From: a virus
Direction: 5' to 3' (one strand)
DNA: 34,008 nucleotides
IMG/VR virus record: IMGVR_UViG_3300027742_000027
Location: 1-34,008 of that record
The translations under genes and the position numbers were made by a program. A model generated the notes under the pieces. The model saw nothing but the letters and a program-made list of their open reading frames with translations. It ran no database searches and was not told the DNA's origin. How positions within the stretch are numbered: the stretch's first letter is position 1; each line of letters begins with the position of its first letter. Below, piece after piece: positions 20,523-26,730 of this stretch.

Positions 20523-22883
20523 ATGGCTAAATATAACGCCTTCAAGTACGGCGACGGCACTAACTATGGCAAGAACGCTTCTCTAAGCGACTCTCAGTCT
20601 ATTACTGAAAGCTTTGTTAGAACCGTTACTTTTGCTCTCGAACTTGGCGATTCTCTTTTAATCGCCGAAGTTGAGGCCAAAATATTCACATTGGCGTTGA
20701 CTGACCTATTGTCAATCGCAGAGTCGGTGGCGAATAAGTCAACTTTAAACATATCTGACACTCAATCTATAGCAGAGAGTCTAGCTATTGTTAATGAATT
20801 TTACAGAAGTTTGGATGATGCTATAACTTTCGCCGAGTCAGAAGTTGAAAAACCAGTAAAGATTCTATCCGATAACCAATCAATCGCAGAAGATATTACG
20901 AAAATAGCGATTGAATTGACAAAAAGTGATAGCCAGTCAATTAGTGAAGCGTTGGCTAAAGATTTTGAAAAAGCAATCTCCGACGGCCTCTCGATAGCGG
21001 ATAGCGAGGTAGAGACCATTAAGCTGGTTCTAGCTGATTCTCTAAGCATTTCAGAGAACCTTGCCAATGAGACTATGATTGGTTTGAGTGACAGTATTGG
21101 CATTTCCGAAAACCTTGCCAGAACAGTAGAATTTTACCTTTCGCTTTCAGACTCTGTTGCGTTTAGCGATGCTGCCGGTATGGACATTGGGATCCCGCTT
21201 TCCGACAGTATTTCCATTGCCGAGGCGGTTTCGCTCGAGCCACAGCCGAGGCTTTCTGATTCAATAACATTTTCAGAGGTGATTAATGATTTTGAGGTGG
21301 TAAAAAGTTTAGCGGATTCATTGGCTCTTGCCGAAGCAAAAACCTTCACAATTAGTTTAGTCAAATCCGACAACCAGATGATTGAGGGATTAGTCACCGC
21401 CAGGGCGATAGTTAAAGGTTTGTCGGATGCTTTGAGTATCGCGGAAGGATTGGAGACAGCAATATCTCTTGGTGCCCAGCTTTTGGACAGCATCCCGATC
21501 GCCGAGTCTCTTGCCAAAACAACTGGCAAAAAGTCTTCGGATACCTGTGATTTGTTCGACGAGATAACCAAAGGTGCAACCAAGTCACTCGCCGAAACTC
21601 TGGCGATTTCCGAGACTCTTGCCAACCAGACCACGCTGTCTCTTTCAGACAGCATATCGATCACCGAAAGCGAGATTGAGACAACCGCCCCGAAACTAGC
21701 CGACAGTGTTGCCATTTCGGAGAGTCTTACCAAGATAATAACCAAATCTCTGGGCGATTCCGTTTCGATAGCCGAATCAGAACAGAAGGCAATAACTGTC
21801 TCGCTTGCCGAGAGCGTTCCGATATCAGAGGCGGTGACCAACGGTGCATCTCTTGCACTGTCAGACCAAATTTCAATCTCTGAAAGCTCCGCCAGAGTTA
21901 ATGAATTCTACCGGACCCCAACTGACACTCAGAGCATAGCTGAGACAGAAGCTAAGGACATTATAAAGGTTCTGGCCGATTCCGTCGTCTTCTCGGACAG
22001 CGAGATCACAAAGAGAGTCGAACACTTGGAAGACTCTCTGACGCCAATCGCTGAAAGTTCGGTCAGAAACATGGTCAAGAATCTTTCAGACTCTCTGCCA
22101 ATCGCGGATGGCGAAGCAGAAGTTGTCAGCTTGGTCCTCTCTGACGCTATCGCAATTAGCGAGGACATTGCCGAGGCAATTGAATTTAAACGGTCTCTGG
22201 CCGATTCTGTGGGTTTTAGCGAAGGTTTGGTTTGGGAAATCGGGCTCTTCAAGACCGAAACTCTGGCAATCGCTGAAACTCTGGCGAACCAGGCAACGCT
22301 CAGGTTGGCCGACAGCGTCTCTATCACAGAGTCCGAAACCGAAGCGGTGGAGAAACCAGCCTTGGTAGATGCGGTCAGTATCACCGAAGAAATTGCCAAA
22401 ACTCTTGTTAAAATTCTGGTTGAGAGTTTGTCGATTGCCGATAGTGAGATTGAAGTCATAACCCTCAATCTTACGGATGTAATTGATTGCACAGAGAGTT
22501 TAGAAAAAACGGCAAGTAAAAAATTAGCAGACGCTTTTACTATTGCTGAAAGCTTGGAAACTAGGCAGTTTATAGAAATCGATGATTCAGTCGCAATTAG
22601 TGAAGCGTTTAGCAGTCAAGCAGATTTTATTAGGGAATTTTCAGATTCCATTTTAATAGCAGATTCAGTGATTCTTTACGTGGTAATGCCCTTGTCGGAC
22701 GGAATTAGTATTTCTGAAAGCATTTCTAAGAAGCCAGGCAAGGTTTTTTCGGAGTCTGTTAGAATAAAAGAAGAATGGACTAGTGATTGGGCTTGGACTT
22801 GCAGGCTTGGTCGAAAAACATTTTTAAGACAGATAATAACAACCAGAGCAAGGAGAATACCTTTAAGGTCTAAATATCAATGA
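20523..22883 (+). CDS. Large serine-rich tandem-repeat fibre protein (786 aa)
   Basis: AAAGGAGAAAAATAG precedes the ATG. The first 20 residues have AFKYGDGTNYGKNAS, closely matching the N-terminus of the tail hub protein at 30191 (TFKYGERKYGKNVS). Residues 21-749 are about 40 degenerate repeats of mostly 18 (17-20) residues with consensus L-[SA]-D-S-x-S-I-[AS]-E-[SN]-x-x-x-x-x-x-x-x; examples are LSDSISITES, LADSVAISESLT, LSDSLPIADGE. The C-terminal ~40 residues are basic and aromatic (TSDWAWTCRLGRKTFLRQII). The repeats alternate hydrophobic I/L/A with polar S/D/E and would suit a solenoid or elongated fibre. No signal peptide or enzyme motif is seen. A virion appendage is inferred from the N-terminal match with the hub. 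Confidence 0.78.
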   Translation: MAKYNAFKYGDGTNYGKNASLSDSQSITESFVRTVTFALELGDSLLIAEVEAKIFTLALTDLLSIAESVANKSTLNISDTQSIAESLAIVNEFYRSLDDAITFAESEVEKPVKILSDNQSIAEDITKIAIELTKSDSQSISEALAKDFEKAISDGLSIADSEVETIKLVLADSLSISENLANETMIGLSDSIGISENLARTVEFYLSLSDSVAFSDAAGMDIGIPLSDSISIAEAVSLEPQPRLSDSITFSEVINDFEVVKSLADSLALAEAKTFTISLVKSDNQMIEGLVTARAIVKGLSDALSIAEGLETAISLGAQLLDSIPIAESLAKTTGKKSSDTCDLFDEITKGATKSLAETLAISETLANQTTLSLSDSISITESEIETTAPKLADSVAISESLTKIITKSLGDSVSIAESEQKAITVSLAESVPISEAVTNGASLALSDQISISESSARVNEFYRTPTDTQSIAETEAKDIIKVLADSVVFSDSEITKRVEHLEDSLTPIAESSVRNMVKNLSDSLPIADGEAEVVSLVLSDAIAISEDIAEAIEFKRSLADSVGFSEGLVWEIGLFKTETLAIAETLANQATLRLADSVSITESETEAVEKPALVDAVSITEEIAKTLVKILVESLSIADSEIEVITLNLTDVIDCTESLEKTASKKLADAFTIAESLETRQFIEIDDSVAISEAFSSQADFIREFSDSILIADSVILYVVMPLSDGISISESISKKPGKVFSESVRIKEEWTSDWAWTCRLGRKTFLRQIITTRARRIPLRSKYQ
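20583..22769 (+). repeat. About 40 degenerate ~54-bp coding repeats
   Basis: The DNA of the fibre gene is a tandem array of units of mostly 54 bases (51-60). Units are well diverged at DNA level but conserved at protein level (core SDSxSIAES). Some are closer to each other: ETLANQTTLSLSDSISITES and ETLANQATLRLADSVSITES within this gene, and ETLANQTTLKLSD in the gene at 30191. This points to unit exchange by recombination followed by drift with selection on the protein pattern. Confidence 0.75.
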
Positions 22884-23050
22884 CAGCACACACACTTGGA
22901 TTATCAGACAGTTTGACGATTGGAGAAAGTATGAAGAACAATGTCGAGTTAGAATTGGCAGAAATAATAACGATTACGGATGTGATAACCAGTACCAATT
23001 TCATAGTCCGCACTGGGGACACGGCTTTTATTAGAAGCGATGTATTTTAG
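22880..23050 (+). CDS. Short repeat-bearing protein (56 aa)
   Basis: The ATG overlaps the fibre gene stop (ATGA), suggesting translational coupling. The 56 residues begin with TLGLSDSLTIGESMKNNVEL and ELAEIITITDVI, which are about two copies of the SDS-type repeat, then a different end with 'FIVRTGDTAFIRSDVF'. It may be a small partner or capping protein of the fibre, or a separated 3' remnant of an older, longer repeat gene. A recent single frameshift is not obvious. Confidence 0.55.
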   Translation: MTAHTLGLSDSLTIGESMKNNVELELAEIITITDVITSTNFIVRTGDTAFIRSDVF

Positions 23051-23067
23051 AAAGGAGGTGAATACGA

Positions 23068-24006
23068 GTGGCAATGCAGTTTAACGCAGTATTAGAGCCA
23101 GACGTGGCTATCACGGAGCGGTCTGAATTGCGAAGTGATATCGCAGCTGGCGTAACTGAGATACCTGTCAAGAACGCCTCGAAATTCGAAGGCAACAAAT
23201 ACCTGTGTATCGGGCAATACGGCAAAGAAACCTCTGAGCTTAGAAAAATTACTGGAACTGATGAGTCTAGCAGGGCGATTACGATAGATACTGCTACAAC
23301 TTATCCGCACTACCAAGACGACCCAGCGTTCCAGTTTCTCTACAATAAGAGAAAATTCTACCGCTGGAACACTACGGCTAATATCTGGGAGCATTTATCA
23401 TCGGAAGGCTCGCCAAAAGACATTGAAGTTGACAATCCGCAGGGAACGTTTTTCGAGGATTCTGGAGGAACTCAGGACAACAAATACAAGGCAACCTACC
23501 TGAGTGTTGTTGGCTCAGTTGAGTCCAGTGTTCTCGATGCTAAGGAAATCACGGGTGGTGGACTGTCAACCGACCTAATCTCTCTTTACAGGATTAGGTA
23601 TTCTGCTGGGTTCAAGGAGAACTATTCCATCGAGGATAGCTATATTGACCAGTATCGGCAAGACGCTCAGGGAGAAGTCTGGGCAGCACTACGAAACCGT
23701 TACACATTTCCTCTGACAAAAAATTCCTCATTCTTGAGGAACATTGTCAGGGATATGGCCGTTGGGTTCATCTGGTTAGACCAATATGCCGGCAACACTG
23801 AGAAAGTGAGATCGGCAGAAGCCAGGTTGAAAGCGGCCAGAGAAAGGCTTGACGGGCTTGCAACAGGAAAGTATATTCTATATGATGAGGACGCAGGTGC
23901 TGACCAAGCGGAAACTGGTAGAGGTGGAGGCTTGTCATATTATCCCGATGAATCAACCGAAGATACGGACGATGACCGCATCTTTGAATTGAAGGATAAA
24001 TTCTAA
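23068..24006 (+). CDS. Head-tail connector/adaptor, Mu gp36 (DUF1320)-like with N-terminal extension
   Basis: GTG 23068 is preceded by AAAGGAGGTGAATACGA. The C-terminal region (residues about 190-275) has the helical gp36/DUF1320 pattern: 'SYIDQYRQDAQGEVWAALRN', YTFPL, 'FLRNIVRDMAVGFIWLDQYA', 'RERLDGLATGKYIL'. Such adaptors bind the portal and close the head-tail channel. The N-terminal ~185 residues are an extra beta-rich region ('ITERSELRSDIAAGVTEIPV', 'GNKYLCIGQYGKETSELRKI') not present in Mu gp36, about doubling the length. The next gene overlaps by one base. Confidence 0.78.
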   Translation: MAMQFNAVLEPDVAITERSELRSDIAAGVTEIPVKNASKFEGNKYLCIGQYGKETSELRKITGTDESSRAITIDTATTYPHYQDDPAFQFLYNKRKFYRWNTTANIWEHLSSEGSPKDIEVDNPQGTFFEDSGGTQDNKYKATYLSVVGSVESSVLDAKEITGGGLSTDLISLYRIRYSAGFKENYSIEDSYIDQYRQDAQGEVWAALRNRYTFPLTKNSSFLRNIVRDMAVGFIWLDQYAGNTEKVRSAEARLKAARERLDGLATGKYILYDEDAGADQAETGRGGGLSYYPDESTEDTDDDRIFELKDKF

Positions 24007-24458
24007 TGCCAGACTATTTTAGGTTGCGATTCCGGATCGAAGGCGTGCCTGAGTTGAGCAGAATCCTTGCGATGACGCACAGGAAGGTTAGCAATTTCAA
24101 AGAACCTCTCTGGAAGTCGTCTAAGTTAATCTTGAATGATGTCGAGAGGAACTTTGCTACCGAAGGTGGGTTGGCTGGCGGTTGGGCACCTCTGGCACCT
24201 TCCACGGTGGCCGGAAGGATCAGGGCAGGTTTCGGGGGAGAACATCCGATACTTCAGAGGACTGGGGCATTAAAGAGGAGTTTCTACAGCCATGTTGATA
24301 GCAGGAAAGCGGTTGTTACCAGTAGGTCGCCGTATTTCGGATTCCACCAGAGTCGGGCGTCCAGGACAAGACTCCCTAGACGACCTATGCTATTATTAGT
24401 TGAAAGGACTAGACAGAACATAGTTGAAGAGTTTCACAAGTTTTTGAGGTTTAAGTAA
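24006..24458 (+). CDS. Phage virion morphogenesis / tail completion protein (Mu gpG-like)
   Basis: The ATG at 24006 overlaps the upstream TAA by one base. The 150-residue protein has the features of the gpG/virion morphogenesis family: 'LWKSSKLILNDVERNFATEG' (about residues 35-54), 'GGWAPLAPSTVAGR', 'HPILQRTGALKRSFYSHVDS', 'VVTSRSPYFGFHQSRASRTR' and LPRRPMLLLVE near the end. Members complete the head-tail neck or tail end. Its place between the connector and the tail terminator matches other siphophages with Mu-like heads. Confidence 0.85.
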   Translation: MPDYFRLRFRIEGVPELSRILAMTHRKVSNFKEPLWKSSKLILNDVERNFATEGGLAGGWAPLAPSTVAGRIRAGFGGEHPILQRTGALKRSFYSHVDSRKAVVTSRSPYFGFHQSRASRTRLPRRPMLLLVERTRQNIVEEFHKFLRFK

Positions 24459-24467
24459 GGAGACAAT

Positions 24468-24941
24468 TTGAACATAATCGCTGACAAAATCATCGAATTG
24501 CTGAGGAAAAACCTCGGAGAGGCGAGGCACATCAAACGCTTCTATCTTGGCAATCCACTTGAGCTTGCATCGGCAGACCTGCCTGCCATTTTCGTCCAAC
24601 CGCTTTCAAAAAATGTAGAACAGCTGGACAATGTCTATGACTTGATGACCGGAGAGTTCATCATTGGTGTCTGCGTCGACCCAGCCAAGTACCAGAGGAA
24701 AGACCTGGATGAAGGTACGGCGGAGCGGTTCCTGATGGAAATTGAAGGCGGCAGAGACAGCGACGGGAATCCGATTGAATCCTCTATTACCTATGTGATG
24801 AGAAACCACTTTACTTTGGAGAACACGGTGGTCTATCAGGAACACCGGACAGTCTGGGGAGAAAGAGAAATGACTGGCGGGGTTGCGAAGGAAATTCATT
24901 CATATTTTACCGTTAAAATTAAGATAAAGAACACATCTTGA
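24468..24941 (+). CDS. Probable tail terminator / neck protein (157 aa)
   Basis: The start is TTG 24468, with AAGGAG at 24457-24462; no better ATG or GTG is available. The product fits the small alpha/beta tail terminator type: an N-terminal helix (ADKIIELLRKNLGEARHIKR), then strands with LPAIFVQPLSK, 'GEFIIGVCVDPAKYQ' and a C-terminal 'HSYFTVKIKIKNTS'. Position between the gpG-like gene and the tail tube gene is the standard place for this role, which is to cap the tube and join it to the head. Identity rests mainly on position and size. Confidence 0.68.
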   Translation: MNIIADKIIELLRKNLGEARHIKRFYLGNPLELASADLPAIFVQPLSKNVEQLDNVYDLMTGEFIIGVCVDPAKYQRKDLDEGTAERFLMEIEGGRDSDGNPIESSITYVMRNHFTLENTVVYQEHRTVWGEREMTGGVAKEIHSYFTVKIKIKNTS

Positions 24942-24955
24942 GAAGGGAGGTGAAC

Positions 24956-25132
24956 ATGCCAGACGAAAAAGTGGGTATCAAGGCCGGTATTACGGCAAAA
25001 CTAGAGAAACATGATAAAGAAGGCAAGGTTGTTAAAACTGTGCACTTCTTTCCTGACTTGGGCGTGAGCGTGGAGGCCGCCGACCCGAAAGAGGCCAGGA
25101 AGCTTGCCGAAGCGAAATCTAAGAAAAAATAG
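24956..25132 (+). CDS. Small hypothetical protein (58 aa)
   Basis: ATG 24956 is preceded by AGAAGGGAGGTGAAC; an in-frame upstream start at 24938 lies before this site and is unlikely. The 58-residue product is charged: a beta strand with GIKAGITAKLEKHDKEGKVV, then HFFPDLGVSVEAAD and a basic C-terminal helix. It resembles in size and style the small protein at 16908. Possibly a tail accessory protein by position. Confidence 0.6.
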   Translation: MPDEKVGIKAGITAKLEKHDKEGKVVKTVHFFPDLGVSVEAADPKEARKLAEAKSKKK

Positions 25133-25135
25133 CCA

Positions 25136-25158
25136 AGATTATAAAAATCTGATATAGT
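25136..25158 (+). promoter_or_regulatory. Inverted repeat and TATAGT box before the tail tube gene
   Basis: AGATT (25136-25140) and AATCT (25146-25150) flank five A/T bases and are followed by TATAGT (25153-25158). No -35 box fits. The layout, small palindrome then TATA-like box then GGAAGGAGGTGAAA, repeats what is seen before the gene at 17146. Confidence 0.3.
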
Positions 25159-25183
25159 AGTGGGAAGGAGGTGAAAAAAAACT

Positions 25184-26155
25184 ATGGCTACTAAAATAGG
25201 TAGGTTAATTAACGTAGGTATTGCCAGAGAGACCGAGAGAGGAACGGCTGAAACTACAGCTTCATTTTGGCTCCCAAAGGTTGATTTTGATTTCAACCCG
25301 AGAGCCGACTACGCTGTCGAGGAATCTGGGCTTGGCGTGATTGATGGAAGATCTGATGCGAAAGTGGTGGAAAAGCTAGGAGAAGGTTCTTTTGGTGGAA
25401 TTGTCTACGATAAGTCATTTGGGTTGCTTTTGGCGGCCTGTTTGGGGACTTGGAGTAGTGGAACAGCGATTGATGAGTCCTATACTCACGAATTCACCAG
25501 ACTGAACACAAATACGCATCCATCGTTGACTATATTCCACGATGACGGAAACGAGGACGAAAAGTTTGCGTTGGGGATGCTGAACAGCTTGACCATTAAC
25601 TGCGTAGCTAAGGACTTCGTTAAATACTCGGCAGGATTTATGTCGAAGATAGGAGTAGAAACAGCTTCTACCCCAAGTTACTCCGCCGAGAACATATTTT
25701 TAGCGTCGCACGTATCAGTTAAGTTCGCAGCAACGATTGCGGCCTTGGGAACTGCCTCAGCGACCGCAGTTAAAGCGTTCAATTTAACTTTCAACAAGAA
25801 TGTTGAGGATTGGATGGATTTGGGAAGTTTAGATCCAACCGACATCGTTAACAAGGCATTCACTGCTTCCGGTGATCTGGAGGCCATTTACGGCGATTCA
25901 ATCATCCGGGATTATATGCTGGACGGCGATAAGAAAGCTTGCTTGATTACCGCTGAGAATACCGATATAACAATCGGAACAGCTACCCACCCGAAGCTAG
26001 AAATTACTCTCGCTCCAATGTCTTTCCGAGATTGGGGCAGAGCAACCGGCCAAGATGATATCGTGAGTCAGACGGTTGCCCTTGATGGCAATTTCAACTT
26101 GAGTGATGCCAAGACTCTGAGTGTTGATTTAGTCAATACGCAGACAAGCTATTAA
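25184..26155 (+). CDS. Major tail tube protein
   Basis: AAGGAGGTGAAAAAAA precedes ATG 25184. The 323-residue product has the pattern of siphophage tail tube proteins: an N-terminal 'GIARETERGTAETTASFWLP' stretch, then 'VIDGRSDAKVVEKLGEGSFG', 'LLLAACLGTW', 'EFTRLNTNTHPSLTIFHDDG', 'GMLNSLTINC' and 'FNLTFNKNVEDWMDLGSLDP', alternating beta strands that stack into hexameric rings around the DNA channel. It is followed directly by the chaperone pair and tape measure, as expected. No sheath gene is present nearby, so the tail should be non-contractile. Confidence 0.88.
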   Translation: MATKIGRLINVGIARETERGTAETTASFWLPKVDFDFNPRADYAVEESGLGVIDGRSDAKVVEKLGEGSFGGIVYDKSFGLLLAACLGTWSSGTAIDESYTHEFTRLNTNTHPSLTIFHDDGNEDEKFALGMLNSLTINCVAKDFVKYSAGFMSKIGVETASTPSYSAENIFLASHVSVKFAATIAALGTASATAVKAFNLTFNKNVEDWMDLGSLDPTDIVNKAFTASGDLEAIYGDSIIRDYMLDGDKKACLITAENTDITIGTATHPKLEITLAPMSFRDWGRATGQDDIVSQTVALDGNFNLSDAKTLSVDLVNTQTSY

Positions 26156-26171
26156 TCGAAAGGAGGTGAAA

Positions 26172-26507
26172 ATGGAGAGACCAACTAAAGAAGTCGCTCT
26201 GCCGAAATCTGGCATGAAGGCTGTAGTCTATGATTACTACACCCGAGGCGAGAGAAAAGCAATCGAAGCTATAATGCTGGAAAGTGCGGAGTTCGAACAT
26301 TTAGGTGGCAAACCGAAGCTCAAACGGATAGATGTCTCTTATCGAAGCAAGATGGAGGACAAGGCAGTTATGCTGGCTGTCAAACATCTTATTGGTAAGG
26401 ATGGCAACAAGGTCAAGCTGGAGCAGAAGATCCTTGATGATTTACCGGCTCCCGACTTTGAGCTTCTCCAGGAAGCGTTGCCATCCGGTAGAGTAAAAAA
26501 AAAATAG
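26172..26507 (+). CDS. Tail assembly chaperone, short form (111 aa)
   Basis: ATG 26172 is preceded by AAAGGAGGTGAAA. The 111-residue protein ('KEVALPKSGMKAVVYDYYTR', then GERKAIEAIMLE, 'MEDKAVMLAVKHLIGKDGNK') has the small alpha/beta make-up of lambda gpG-type chaperones and lies between tail tube and tape measure genes. It would bind the tape measure protein during tail assembly. It ends with Arg-Val-Lys-Lys-Lys encoded by a run of ten A followed by TAG, a site for frameshifting into the downstream frame. Confidence 0.85.
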   Translation: MERPTKEVALPKSGMKAVVYDYYTRGERKAIEAIMLESAEFEHLGGKPKLKRIDVSYRSKMEDKAVMLAVKHLIGKDGNKVKLEQKILDDLPAPDFELLQEALPSGRVKKK

Positions 26508-26728
26508 ATTATAATGCTATTAAGAATTACTGGGCTTATCAAGGCAGCTTCCGGAAAGTGCCTCCTGAGTACTGGGAATATAGACTGGTTCAGGAACACT
26601 TTAGAGGAGACTGGTTCACCTACTGGAATATGCCCGAGAATTGGATAGAAATGATAGCGGGCTTCAGGAAGGCCGAACTAGAGGCTGCCAACCTTCAAAA
26701 TAAGAGGGACATGAGGAAGAAGGAATAA
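26172..26728 (+). CDS. Tail assembly chaperone, -1 frameshift long form, join(26172..26501,26501..26728)
   Basis: Slipping back one base on the A run at 26495-26504 avoids TAG 26505 and continues with IDYNAIKNYWAYQGSFRKVP, then EYWEYRLVQEHFRGDWFTYW, to a TAA at 26726. The product has 185 residues. The extension has no ATG with a ribosome binding site of its own, has protein-like composition and ends three bases before the tape measure ATG. This is the gpG-gpGT arrangement conserved in long-tailed phages, where the minor long form recruits tail tube protein to the tape measure. Confidence 0.85.
26495..26504 (+). other. Slippery A10 run for -1 programmed frameshift
   Basis: Ten consecutive A (26495-26504) are read in frame as GTA-AAA-AAA-AAA followed by TAG. 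A-AAA-AAA is a classic -1 slippery heptamer, with tRNA-Lys re-pairing perfectly after a slip. The stop codon directly after the run would cause pausing and favour the slip. Confidence 0.8.
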
Positions 26729-26730
26729 AA

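Noticed and set aside
20583-22769. CRISPR array or direct-repeat locus
   Set aside because: Periodicity is in the protein (about 18 residues), DNA units are diverged and have no constant repeat with unique spacers.
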